Positions 7,590 through 15,826 of a stretch of 64,000 bases of DNA are shown here, piece after piece. Position 1 is the first letter of the stretch; the number at the start of each line of letters is the position of its first letter. Below the pieces are notes generated by a model that ran no database searches, was not told where the DNA came from, and saw only the letters and a list, made by a program, of their open reading frames with translations. Source of the DNA: Marinobacter sp. DY40_1A1 (GTDB lineage Bacteria > Pseudomonadota > Gammaproteobacteria > Pseudomonadales > Oleiphilaceae); the NCBI RefSeq assembly GCF_016597815.1, contig NZ_VCHA01000003.1:461465-525464 (forward strand), read 5' to 3'. Made by a program: the position numbers and the translations under genes.

Positions 7590-9425
7590 ATGCCTCAGTA
7601 TCGTTCGCGGACTTCCACCGCAGGCCGCAACATGGCCGGCGCCCGCGCCCTCTGGCGCGCCACCGGCATGAAAGATGATGATTTCGGCAAGCCGATTATT
7701 GCCGTTGTTAACTCCTTCACCCAATTTGTGCCCGGACACGTACACCTCAAGGATCTGGGGCAACTCGTATGCCGCGAAATTGAGGCTGCGGGTGGCGTTG
7801 CCAAAGAATTCAACACCATCGCGGTGGATGACGGCATCGCCATGGGCCACGACGGCATGCTTTACTCCCTGCCCTCCCGGGAGATCATTGCCGATTCGGT
7901 TGAATACATGGTGAATGCCCACTGCGCCGACGCAATGGTGTGCATCTCCAATTGCGACAAAATCACCCCGGGCATGATCATGGCGGCCATGCGCCTGAAT
8001 ATCCCGGCCATTTTCGTATCTGGCGGTCCGATGGAAGCCGGCAAAACCAAGCTATCTGAACACAAGCTGGACCTGGTGGACGCAATGGTGATTGCCGCCG
8101 ACCCGACAGCCGACGATGAAAAGGTTGCAGAGTACGAGCGCTCCGCTTGCCCCACGTGCGGCTCCTGTTCCGGTATGTTTACCGCCAACTCCATGAACTG
8201 CCTGGCCGAAGCCATTGGCCTGGCACTGCCAGGCAATGGCTCTATGCTGGCAACCCACGCCGACCGTGAACAGCTGTTCCTGAAAGCCGGCCGCCAGATT
8301 GTGGAGAATACCAAGCGTTATTACGAACAGGACGACGCAAGCGTTCTGCCTCGCAGCATCGCCTCCATGGCCGCATTCGAAAACGCCATGGTCATGGATA
8401 TCGCCATGGGAGGGTCTACTAACACGATTCTGCATTTGCTGGCAGCGGCTCAGGAAGGCGGGGTTCCGTTTACTCTTAACGAGATTGACCAGCTTTCCCG
8501 CAAGGTTCCGCAGCTGTGCAAAGTGGCACCCAACTCACCTAAATACCACATGGAAGACGTGCACCGTGCAGGTGGCATTATGGGGATTCTTGGCGAGCTG
8601 GAGCGCGGCGGCCTGATCAACACCGATCTACCAACCGTACACAGCAAAACCATGAAAGAAGCCCTCGAAACCTGGGACATCATGCGCTCCCCGACCCCCG
8701 AGGTTGTTGAGTTCTATAAAGCAGGGCCGGCCGGAATTCCTACCCAGACTGCCTTTAGCCAAAGCACACGCTGGCCCAGCCTGGATGGCGACCGTGAAGC
8801 CGGCTGCATCCGCTCCGTTGAACACGCCTACAGTGCGGAGGGCGGCTTGGCCGTTCTGTATGGCAACATTGCCGTTGACGGTTGTGTCGTGAAAACCGCT
8901 GGCGTGGATGAAAGCATTTTTGTCTTCGAAGGCAAGGCGAAAGTGTTCGAAAGCCAGGACGCTGCGGTGGCGGGTATTCTGGGAGACCAGGTCAAAGCCG
9001 GTGATGTCGTCATTATTCGCTACGAAGGCCCCAAGGGCGGCCCGGGCATGCAGGAAATGCTCTACCCCACAAGCTACCTGAAATCCAAAGGGCTGGGTAA
9101 GGACTGTGCACTGCTCACCGACGGGCGTTTCTCCGGTGGCACCTCCGGGCTTTCCATCGGGCATGCATCACCCGAAGCTGCTGCAGGTGGCGCGATAGGG
9201 CTTATCGAAGACGGCGATACCATCCTGATCGATATTCCGGCGCGATCCATCAATGTGCAGCTAGACCAGCAGGAACTGGACCGTCGTCGCGAAGCCCGCG
9301 ATGCCAAAGGCTGGAAACCTGAACAACCCCGCGACCGCGCTGTATCCGCAGCTCTGAAAGCCTACGCACTGTTAGCAACCAGCGCTGACAAAGGTGCCGT
9401 AAGAGATCTGGAAAAGCTCGGCTGA
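7590..9425 (+). CDS. ilvD: Dihydroxy-acid dehydratase IlvD
   Basis: Dehydrates 2,3-dihydroxy-isovalerate and -methylvalerate to 2-oxo acids in valine, isoleucine and (via oxoisovalerate) leucine and pantothenate synthesis. The ATG at 7590 gives 611 residues starting [20 protein letters not shown], the standard IlvD start, with a purine-rich stretch (GAGAG) about 14 bases upstream; an ATG 54 bases earlier would add an atypical N-terminus. Fe-S cluster cysteines are visible in [12 protein letters not shown] and [11 protein letters not shown]. Single gene followed by a strong terminator. It supplies the precursor used by leuA at the other end of the window. Confidence 0.97.
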   Translation: MPQYRSRTSTAGRNMAGARALWRATGMKDDDFGKPIIAVVNSFTQFVPGHVHLKDLGQLVCREIEAAGGVAKEFNTIAVDDGIAMGHDGMLYSLPSREIIADSVEYMVNAHCADAMVCISNCDKITPGMIMAAMRLNIPAIFVSGGPMEAGKTKLSEHKLDLVDAMVIAADPTADDEKVAEYERSACPTCGSCSGMFTANSMNCLAEAIGLALPGNGSMLATHADREQLFLKAGRQIVENTKRYYEQDDASVLPRSIASMAAFENAMVMDIAMGGSTNTILHLLAAAQEGGVPFTLNEIDQLSRKVPQLCKVAPNSPKYHMEDVHRAGGIMGILGELERGGLINTDLPTVHSKTMKEALETWDIMRSPTPEVVEFYKAGPAGIPTQTAFSQSTRWPSLDGDREAGCIRSVEHAYSAEGGLAVLYGNIAVDGCVVKTAGVDESIFVFEGKAKVFESQDAAVAGILGDQVKAGDVVIIRYEGPKGGPGMQEMLYPTSYLKSKGLGKDCALLTDGRFSGGTSGLSIGHASPEAAAGGAIGLIEDGDTILIDIPARSINVQLDQQELDRRREARDAKGWKPEQPRDRAVSAALKAYALLATSADKGAVRDLEKLG

Positions 9426-9442
9426 TCCCAAGCCTTACACAT

Positions 9443-9480
9443 AAAAGCCCGCGCAGAACTTGCTGTCTGCGCGGGCTTTT
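9443..9480. terminator. Bidirectional terminator between ilvD and the small secreted protein gene
   Basis: AAAAGCCCGCGCAGA (9443-9457) is repeated in inverse at 9466-9480 with an 8-base loop, giving a GC-rich 15-bp stem flanked by A and T tracts. It can end transcription of ilvD (plus) and of the convergent minus-strand gene at 9509. Confidence 0.9.
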
Positions 9481-9508
9481 ATGTTTTGATGTGCTTGCTG
9501 TGACAGCC

Positions 9509-9901
9509 TTAGAACAGTGACCAGCCGCCATCTTCCTCTTCTTCAATAACTTCCTCTTCAACCGGCTCCGGGTTGCTTGGCGCTGCCGCCTTGGCTTTTG
9601 CCGGCGTCGACACGGTCGTATTAGCGGCAACATTAACGCTGATCATTCCCAGCGCTTTTTTTGTTGCCTCATCCAGAATGCCGGTAGCCTGAAGCCCATT
9701 TTCCTTCTGAAAGCGAGACAGTTCAGACCGGGTGTTGGTATCCATTCCAGGGTCTACATTAGTAATATTGTACCCAGCGCCGTGAAGGGCGTTCTTGAGC
9801 GCAACCGTTTCATCAGCGAACGCGGCGGGCGCGAAACCCAGCATAACGGTTGTACCAACTGCAACGACAAAGCGGCCCACTCGGGTAGTCGTGTATTTCA
9901 T
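9509..9901 (-). CDS. Small exported peptidoglycan-binding-like protein
   Basis: 130 residues from the ATG at 9901, which has AGGTGA at good spacing; a longer reading frame upstream lacks a signal peptide at its start and is rejected. Residues 1-29 form a Sec signal peptide (RVGRFVVAVGTTVMLG core, AFA-DE cleavage). Residues 30-85 match the short PG_binding_1 helical fold (LKNALHGAGY, then TRSELSRFQKENGLQATG). The tail is Ala/Pro-rich and then strongly acidic (EEEVIEEEED) before GGWSLF. Likely a periplasmic, wall-associated protein without enzyme domain; function unknown. Confidence 0.78.
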   Translation of the reverse strand: MKYTTTRVGRFVVAVGTTVMLGFAPAAFADETVALKNALHGAGYNITNVDPGMDTNTRSELSRFQKENGLQATGILDEATKKALGMISVNVAANTTVSTPAKAKAAAPSNPEPVEEEVIEEEEDGGWSLF

Positions 9902-10024
9902 GATACTCACCTGCTTTACTCCTGATACCTTAACGATATCCGTTTCTTTCTTGTTATGTGGTGCCAATCTCCACAGGCTGAGGCGAACGGATAAAAGCCT
10001 AACATACTTTTGTCTCATGTCGCC

Positions 10025-11104
10025 TTAACCGACCTCGTCACCTGTGGTTTCGACCCGTTGGGCCTCCTCACTGAACTCGCGAATAAATATTCCCCAAAAT
10101 GCCATGAACAAGGCTGCAACCAAAGGCCCCATAACAAAGCCGTTAATGCCAAACATGGCCAAGCCACCCAGTGTGGACAGCAGCACAATATAATCCGGTA
10201 GCTTTGTATCCCGACCCACCATAATCGGACGTAAAACGTTATCCGCAAGTCCTATCACGACCACACCGAATATCGTAAGCACCACGGCGTGAACGATGTC
10301 ACCCACAGCAGCAAGGTAAATTGCCGCAGGCACCCACACCAAAGCGGCGCCTACTGCTGGCAGTAGTGAAAAGATGGCCATGACCACACCCCACAACAAG
10401 GCGCCACTAATGCCAAGAATCCAGAAAATAATGCCGCCGAGCGCACCCTGAATAATAGCAATCAACAGGTTGCCTTTAACCGTCGCCCGCGTGACTTCAG
10501 CAAACTTGGCAAACAGCAACCGCTCACGCTCATCGCCCAGAGGAAGTGCACGTATCATCAGCTCTATCAGCTTGCTCCCATCACGGAGCAGAAAGAACGA
10601 CAAGTACATCATCAGAGCCAACCCGAGGAAAAACTGAAAGGTATTCTGGCCAATACCCAGCGCTTGCTTTGCAAGAAACTGGCTACCACCCACGAACAGA
10701 CTAACCACCCGGTCCCGGATTTCGCTGAAGTTGACATCAAACTGCGCAAGGAAAGTCTGTATGCCCGGGAAAGATTTGCTCACCTGATCAATATATTCGC
10801 CAGGCTTGATATTGCCGTCCTGAATTTGTTGATAAATCCCCAGCCCTTCACTCACCAGAGAAGTCACCAGCAACAATACCGGTATAACCACGATCAGCAT
10901 GCACACCGTCAGGGTTATCAACGCATTTATATTTGGCCTGTCACCAAGCCGCCGCACCAGAAAGACCTGAAACGGATGAAAGATCAACGCAATGGCGATT
11001 GCCCAGAATATGGGCCCGACAAAAGGCTTCATGAGCAACACGAAGGCAAGTGTTACACCGACCAACATGGCAAGAAAAGTTCGTGTCTCAAGTTTTGCGT
11101 ACAT
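10025..11104 (-). CDS. AI-2E family (PerM/TqsA-like) transporter
   Basis: 359 residues with about eight membrane helices in the pattern of this family: two helices at 10-45, one at 65-90, a soluble stretch (about 95-160), then clustered helices from 150 to 345. GALLWGVVMAIFSLLPAVGAALVW-type sequence near residue 240 and the PDYIVLLSTLGGLAMFG segment are characteristic. Members export signals such as AI-2 or move ions (some are Na+/H+ antiporters), so the substrate cannot be told from sequence. The gene stands alone; the C-terminus is an acidic cytoplasmic tail. Confidence 0.88.
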   Translation of the reverse strand: MYAKLETRTFLAMLVGVTLAFVLLMKPFVGPIFWAIAIALIFHPFQVFLVRRLGDRPNINALITLTVCMLIVVIPVLLLVTSLVSEGLGIYQQIQDGNIKPGEYIDQVSKSFPGIQTFLAQFDVNFSEIRDRVVSLFVGGSQFLAKQALGIGQNTFQFFLGLALMMYLSFFLLRDGSKLIELMIRALPLGDERERLLFAKFAEVTRATVKGNLLIAIIQGALGGIIFWILGISGALLWGVVMAIFSLLPAVGAALVWVPAAIYLAAVGDIVHAVVLTIFGVVVIGLADNVLRPIMVGRDTKLPDYIVLLSTLGGLAMFGINGFVMGPLVAALFMAFWGIFIREFSEEAQRVETTGDEVG

Positions 11105-11219
11105 AATTCCGTTTTATCCCTGGCAGATTCAGTCGAATAATAGCCTAACACGACCTCATGGCCACCGGAGCATGCTTCAGGGTATAGTGGACTGTTGTTG
11201 ATCAACTATTAAACAGGTC

Positions 11220-11573
11220 ATGGTGTTGGAACTGGAAACCTTTACCACGGAAACGGCTCTGGACGCCGCAGCAGAACTGCGCCGGGTGCTCGCTGCCAGA
11301 ACGCATCGCAGAAAAGTGCTGGGCCAGGAAGTCATAGTGCCGGGGCAACTGGGCGAAGCTCTTCAACTGCCGCGCATTATCAACCGCCTTCAGAGCAAGC
11401 AACAACGGTTCCGGGACCAGGGGCTGGATGATTTCCAGGAACTCTGGCCAACGCTTTCTGCAGCAACCCGTAAAAAAGTGCTCAACGCCATCGGCTGGTA
11501 TGACCCCAAAAACCTCAGTTGGGAAGACAAGCGCTCCAATCGCCGCCCTGTAGTGGCCCCGGACAACTCCTGA
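11220..11573 (+). CDS. Conserved-looking hypothetical protein, 117 residues
   Basis: I do not recognise the family. The protein is hydrophilic, mostly helical by eye, with no signal peptide, membrane helix or cysteine. It has a basic stretch (RTHRRK near 27-32), a central LQLPRIINRLQSKQQRF segment and a conserved-looking FQELWPTLSAATRKKVLNAI. The start is uncertain: ATG at 11220 has AGG only about three bases upstream, while GTG at 11223 is better spaced. Codon use resembles its neighbours, which supports a real gene. It stands alone between a divergent permease and the dehalogenase-like gene. Confidence 0.6.
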   Translation: MVLELETFTTETALDAAAELRRVLAARTHRRKVLGQEVIVPGQLGEALQLPRIINRLQSKQQRFRDQGLDDFQELWPTLSAATRKKVLNAIGWYDPKNLSWEDKRSNRRPVVAPDNS

Positions 11574-11718
11574 TTCAAAGCCACAACGCACTGTTACGCA
11601 ACTCAAACACAGCAACTTGTGAACTGACTTATCCTAGTGATTGAAGATTGTTGAACAGGCTCTGGATTAGCAAAGCCGGCAACGATCACGCAACCAATCA
11701 GTCAGGACAGTCGATGGC

Positions 11719-12618
11719 ATGCGTATTCTGAGAACCGATGAGAGCCGTTTCGCAGGTCTTCCGGATTACCCGTTCACCCCCAATTATATGGATGTAGAGC
11801 CCGGCCTCCGCATGCATTACGTTGACGAAGGCCCAACTGGCGCCTCGCCTGTTCTGATGCTCCACGGAGAGCCATCCTGGTCATACCTGTACCGCCACAT
11901 GATCCCTATTGTCGCGGCTGAAGGCCACCGGGTGCTGGCACCAGATCTGATAGGCTTCGGAAAATCCGACAAGCCGGCATCTGTTGACGACTACAGCTAC
12001 GATCGCCATCTGGCATGGCTCACCCACTGGATGGAAGCTCTGGATCTCCAGAATATCACCCTGGTTTGCCAAAATTGGGGTTCACTTCTGGGCCTGCGCC
12101 TTGCTGCTGCACTACCAAACCGGTTCCAGCGCATCATTGTGGGTAATGGCATGTTGCCGACCGGAGAAACCCGCGCGCCCGCAGCGTTCAGCGTATGGAA
12201 AGCCTTTGCCACCCACAGCCCCTGGTTTCCCATTGGCCGAATTGTGCAATTGGGCACCGAACGAACCTTGAACAAACACGAGTTAGCAGCCTACGAAGCA
12301 CCCTTCCCTTCAGCAGAATATAAAGCAGGGGCGCGAGCATTCCCGAAACTGGTACCTTTATCGCCCGGGGATCCGGCAAGCAGCGCCAATAAGGCCGCGT
12401 GGAAAGTGCTGGAAAAATGGCGGAAGCCATTCATCACCTGTTTCAGCAGTGGCGACCCCATCACCCGAGGCGGAGACCGCTACATGCAGCGCCGCATCCC
12501 CGGCGCACTGGGGCAGCCTCACATTACCCTGAGCGGCGGACACTACCTGCAGGAAGACTCGCCCGAAGATTTTGCACGAATGATAATTGATGCATTAAAG
12601 GCGGAATTGGCGGCCTGA
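11719..12618 (+). CDS. Haloalkane dehalogenase-like alpha/beta hydrolase, nucleophile Asp replaced by Asn
   Basis: 299 residues that align over the full length with the DhlA-type (HLD-I) branch: start MRILRTDESRFAGLPDYPF, oxyanion/halide segment HGEPSWSYLYRHMIP (49-63), APDLIGFGKSDKP (74-86), a helical cap with YEAPFPSAEYKAGARAFPK (192-210), catalytic acid D246 in SSGDPITRG and His275 in SGGHYLQED. The nucleophile motif, QDWG in active enzymes, reads CQNWGS (117-122, codon AAT at 12073-12075). Without Asp119 the alkyl-enzyme ester cannot form, so dehalogenase activity is doubtful unless the Asn is deamidated. It may be a non-hydrolytic binding protein or have another activity. Monocistronic; it ends 7 bp before the convergent thioesterase gene. 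Confidence 0.85.
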   Translation: MRILRTDESRFAGLPDYPFTPNYMDVEPGLRMHYVDEGPTGASPVLMLHGEPSWSYLYRHMIPIVAAEGHRVLAPDLIGFGKSDKPASVDDYSYDRHLAWLTHWMEALDLQNITLVCQNWGSLLGLRLAAALPNRFQRIIVGNGMLPTGETRAPAAFSVWKAFATHSPWFPIGRIVQLGTERTLNKHELAAYEAPFPSAEYKAGARAFPKLVPLSPGDPASSANKAAWKVLEKWRKPFITCFSSGDPITRGGDRYMQRRIPGALGQPHITLSGGHYLQEDSPEDFARMIIDALKAELAA

Positions 12619-12625
12619 GCTACCA

Positions 12626-13414
12626 TTAACCAAAAACAGCCACCGTTTGGCGGCTCAGTGCCAACAATTCGCCACGAGGTGTCCATATCCGGGCTTCGCA
12701 ATGGCAATAGCCATCTCCTGACTGATCAATCGTCGCCTTGTACAAAAGCCAGTCGTCGGCTTTCAGAGCCGGCCGGGGATGGATAATATCCAATGCCCAG
12801 GATAGAGAACTAGCTGGTACGGCCGATTTAAAATGCTGGAGAATCGCCGGGGGCCAGGCATCAACCAGGGCGACAATATGAGCGTCTGTAAGCTCTGCAG
12901 GCTCCTCCCGAAAGCGCATCCACCCTCCCATTTCTCGCCCGCCCACACCACTGAACGGCATGCCTCCGTAAGCCCAGCGCATCTCTATGTGACTTATAAA
13001 ACCTGGGGTTACGCCTTCAATGAAAGGCAGTTCCTGACAGCCTTCAACCGGCTTCGCGTCCGGAGCGGATTCCCCCACAAGCTGCACAATCGATTCCCGG
13101 TCGCCTGCAAAAGCACCAATGCACACCACCCGAGGTTCTCCGTTCTGAATAATTCGCCCTTCTACCTGAGTAACCGCTCTTCCCTCACGTAGTATTTGGA
13201 TATCGAAAACGGCTGGTACCTCTGCCTCTACCGGCCCGACAAAAGATACGCTCATGGACCTCATTGGCCGGCCATCTACCACCGCATGCTCCATGCGATC
13301 AAAAACCAGGGCAGCCACCAGACCACCAAACGTTGCGCGCCCTTGGGTCCAGGTTGCAGGCATTACCAGTTCTTTGCCGGCACGGCCAGCAGCAATCAGT
13401 TCATCAAAGGTCAT
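12626..13414 (-). CDS. Thioesterase family protein (TesB-like double hotdog)
   Basis: 262 residues; pattern of the acyl-CoA thioesterase family with two hotdog repeats. The first opens with WTQGRATFGGLVAALVFDRM (about 22-41) and RPMRSMSVSFVGPVE; the second carries SSLSWALDIIHPRPA and ends with EARIWTPRGELLALSRQTVA. The likely reaction is hydrolysis of acyl-CoA to fatty acid and CoA in the cytoplasm; chain-length preference cannot be read. The gene is single, convergent with the dehalogenase-like gene, and divergent from the DEAD-box helicase gene 196 bp away. Confidence 0.85.
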   Translation of the reverse strand: MTFDELIAAGRAGKELVMPATWTQGRATFGGLVAALVFDRMEHAVVDGRPMRSMSVSFVGPVEAEVPAVFDIQILREGRAVTQVEGRIIQNGEPRVVCIGAFAGDRESIVQLVGESAPDAKPVEGCQELPFIEGVTPGFISHIEMRWAYGGMPFSGVGGREMGGWMRFREEPAELTDAHIVALVDAWPPAILQHFKSAVPASSLSWALDIIHPRPALKADDWLLYKATIDQSGDGYCHCEARIWTPRGELLALSRQTVAVFG

Positions 13415-13548
13415 AGCGCTTCCCTGTTAGCAACCTATCAGTCAAAATGAAAGCCTGCACAAAACGCGAAAACAATGCAATGGCAGTGCCCCGGCAACTA
13501 CCTACAGAGCGTGATGGATTTCACGTATTAAATCAGACTAAAAGCGGT

Positions 13549-13583
13549 TATAATATCGCCACATATGCATTGCCCGGCAATGC
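13549..13583 (+). promoter_or_regulatory. -10 box and palindrome in the leader of the DEAD-box helicase gene
   Basis: A consensus TATAAT lies at 13549-13554, without a clear -35. The expected transcript would begin near 13561 and have a leader of about 50 bases. A perfect palindrome GCATTGCC-c-GGCAATGC (13567-13583) lies in that leader, 27 bases before the ATG. With a one-base centre it reads better as a protein-binding site or an mRNA dimerisation/hairpin element than as a terminator. Function inferred. Confidence 0.4.
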
Positions 13584-13610
13584 TTTACCTTCCGAATACC
13601 GAGTAAATCA

Positions 13611-15143
13611 ATGTCTGAATTGTCCTTTGCCGAACTGGGGCTTGATCCAGCCGTACTTGAAGCTGTATCTGCTATTGGCTACGAAACCCCAACGCCCATC
13701 CAGGCCCAGTGCATCCCTGCACTGCTCGCTGGCAAACATCTACTGGGCGTTGCCCAGACCGGCACGGGTAAAACCGCCGCCTTCGCATTACCGCTGCTAA
13801 GCCGGGTTGATGCATCTGTAACTGAACCTCAAATTCTGGTTCTGGCCCCTACCCGGGAGCTGGCTATCCAGGTGGCGGAGGCTTTTACCTCTTACGCTGC
13901 AAAATTTCGCAATTTCCACGTACTGCCAATTTACGGCGGCCAGGACTTTTATCCTCAGATCAAGGGTCTCAAGCGTGGTGCGCAGGTTATTGTCGGCACA
14001 CCAGGCCGTATGCTCGATCACCTGCGCAAAGGTACCCTGCGTCTGGAGAACCTGAAGGCACTGGTACTGGATGAAGCCGACGAAATGCTGCGCATGGGCT
14101 TCATTGATGACGTGGAAGCCATTCTGGCCAAAACACCAGCCAACTGTCAGCGTGCACTGTTCTCAGCCACCATGCCTCCGCAGATCAAAAAGGTTGCTCA
14201 AACCTACTTGCGCGATGCTGTGGAAGTAAAAATCGAGAGCGAAACCCGCACAGTTGAGCGTATTTCCCAGTATTTCCTGCCGGTTTATGCAGAGCGAAAG
14301 CTCGACGCTCTGACCCGCATTCTGGAAGTGGAGCCAACCGAAGGTGCCATTATCTTTGTACGCACCAAGGCTGAAACCACACTGCTGGCCGAGAAGCTCA
14401 GTGCCCGCGGGCATGCAGTGGCACCTCTGAACGGCGATCTGAACCAACGTCAGCGCGAGCAGACTGTTGAAGATCTGAAGCGTGGCAAGAAAGATATTAT
14501 CGTTGCAACGGACGTTGCCGCTCGTGGCCTGGACGTGCCCAGAATCACTCACGTTATAAACTATGATGTGCCCTATGACACCGAAGCCTACATCCACCGG
14601 GTGGGTCGTACCGGCCGCGCCGGTCGCGTAGGCAAGGCTATTCTTCTGGTCACTCCACGTGAGCGGAGCTGGTTGCGCACACTTGAGCGCGCCACCAACT
14701 CGCCTATGATGGCTTATGAACTGCCCTCGCCGGTTGAACTGAAGAAAATGCGCGAAGAGCAGTTTGAAACCCAGCTATTGGGCTATGCTGAAGACAAAAA
14801 GCTCGCCAAGTCCATGGCACTGCTGGATGAGATCGCTGAGCGCAACGAGATGGATATTGCCATGGTTGCGGGTGCTTTGGCGTGCTGGATGGAGGCAATG
14901 CAGCCTGGTTTGCTACCCCTGGAACAACCAGAAGCGCTGCCGGTAGTGTCTGCTTCTGCACCTGCTCGCCGTGATCGCAAAGGTGGCGGTGGTCGCCCGG
15001 GTGAATTCCGCAAGGGACCACCTAAAGGTGGTTACAAAGGACGCGGTGGCACTGGCGGTGCCGGCGCTCGTGGCAAGCCACCCGGTAAAGGCGGCAAGCC
15101 TGCAGGTAAGCGGCCTCCCCGTCAGTCTGACGCCAAGCGCTGA
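13611..15143 (+). CDS. deaD: DEAD-box ATP-dependent RNA helicase (DeaD/CsdA-like)
   Basis: 510 residues. Q motif GYETPTPIQAQCIP, motif I AQTGTGKT, Ia PTRELA, GG and TPGR, motif II DEAD, motif III SAT, then in the second RecA domain IIFVRTK, ARGLDVPRITHVINYD and HRVGRTGRAG. The core is followed by a linker like the DeaD dimerisation region (about 370-440) and a basic Gly/Arg/Lys-rich tail (from about 455), likely an RNA tether; it is shorter than the RNA-binding domain of E. coli DeaD (629 residues). Such enzymes help ribosome assembly and mRNA decay, mostly in the cold. The tail overlaps the 3' end of convergent folA by 22 bp. Confidence 0.92.
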   Translation: MSELSFAELGLDPAVLEAVSAIGYETPTPIQAQCIPALLAGKHLLGVAQTGTGKTAAFALPLLSRVDASVTEPQILVLAPTRELAIQVAEAFTSYAAKFRNFHVLPIYGGQDFYPQIKGLKRGAQVIVGTPGRMLDHLRKGTLRLENLKALVLDEADEMLRMGFIDDVEAILAKTPANCQRALFSATMPPQIKKVAQTYLRDAVEVKIESETRTVERISQYFLPVYAERKLDALTRILEVEPTEGAIIFVRTKAETTLLAEKLSARGHAVAPLNGDLNQRQREQTVEDLKRGKKDIIVATDVAARGLDVPRITHVINYDVPYDTEAYIHRVGRTGRAGRVGKAILLVTPRERSWLRTLERATNSPMMAYELPSPVELKKMREEQFETQLLGYAEDKKLAKSMALLDEIAERNEMDIAMVAGALACWMEAMQPGLLPLEQPEALPVVSASAPARRDRKGGGGRPGEFRKGPPKGGYKGRGGTGGAGARGKPPGKGGKPAGKRPPRQSDAKR

Positions 15144-15637
15144 TAGACGACGAAGCTGTAGTCGTAAGGATTGTTATCGGACGCGGAGAAATCCTCCCGT
15201 CCGATTTCTTCCCACTCATCCCAGTTCACTTCCGGGAAGTACGCATCGCCATCCACCTCGGCGTGCACTTGAGTGATATAAATGCGGTCTACCATGGGTA
15301 GCGCTTCCGCATAGATTTGCCCTCCCCCGATCACCATTACCTCATCGACACCGTCCAACTCTGCTTGTGCTTCGGCTTTTATCAGCGCGTCATTCAGTGA
15401 TTTTGAGCTTACCGTTCCTGCGGGTGCTTCCCAGTCTGCATTACGGGAGATGACCACATTCATTCGGCCCGGCAGCGGTCTGCCAATGGAGTCCCAGGTT
15501 TTGCGCCCCATTATGATGGGCTTGCCCATGGTGGCCTGTTTGAAGTACTTGAGATCACCCGGCAGATACCATGGCAGATTGTTGTTCCGGCCAATAACGC
15601 GGTTTCGGGACATGGCAACAATCAAAGCTTTTCGCAT
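15122..15637 (-). CDS. folA: Dihydrofolate reductase FolA
   Basis: Reduces dihydrofolate to tetrahydrofolate with NADPH, restoring the folate that ThyA (next gene upstream) oxidises. From the ATG at 15637 the protein has 171 residues and starts MRKALIVAMSRNRVIG, followed by LPWYLPGDLKYFK (active-site region with the acidic Asp of bacterial DHFR) and IIMGRKTWDSIG; a GAGAGG site lies upstream. The frame stays open further upstream through the palindromic repeat at 15679-15779, but that sequence is repeat DNA and is excluded. The last 22 bp overlap deaD on the other strand. Confidence 0.96.
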   Translation of the reverse strand: MRKALIVAMSRNRVIGRNNNLPWYLPGDLKYFKQATMGKPIIMGRKTWDSIGRPLPGRMNVVISRNADWEAPAGTVSSKSLNDALIKAEAQAELDGVDEVMVIGGGQIYAEALPMVDRIYITQVHAEVDGDAYFPEVNWDEWEEIGREDFSASDNNPYDYSFVVYQRLASD

Positions 15638-15678
15638 TTCTTTTCCTCTCGAATTCGTACACCTACATTTGGACCGGG

Positions 15679-15779
15679 CGAGCGGGAAGGGCATTCCGAA
15701 AATGTGCGGAGCCATGGATGGCGGAGCCAAGCGTACACGGACGTATTCACAGCGTTTTTCGGAATGCCCTTCCCGCTCG
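15679..15779. repeat. 101-bp palindromic element between folA and thyA
   Basis: Two perfectly complementary 24-base arms (15679-15702 and 15756-15779) enclose 53 bases. The core has its own small symmetries, GCCAT-gg-ATGGC (15711-15722) and GGC-gga-GCC (15720-15728). The arms are GC-rich near their bases and have A/T runs at the loop side, so the RNA or single-stranded DNA would fold as one long hairpin with a structured head. It is intergenic, lies in a 189-bp gap inside an otherwise compact operon, and has no second copy in this window. The build resembles dispersed intergenic repeats (REP/MITE-like) or a structured RNA. Confidence 0.75.
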
Positions 15780-15826
15780 TCCGCCCCCCAGGTTTACGGT
15801 CAGATTTTTAAAGGCACGCGCCGAGC

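Noticed and set aside
15638..15730. Longer folA start that reads through the palindromic element
   Set aside because: The added residues are repeat DNA and the ATG at 15637 has a good ribosome binding site and the normal DHFR start.
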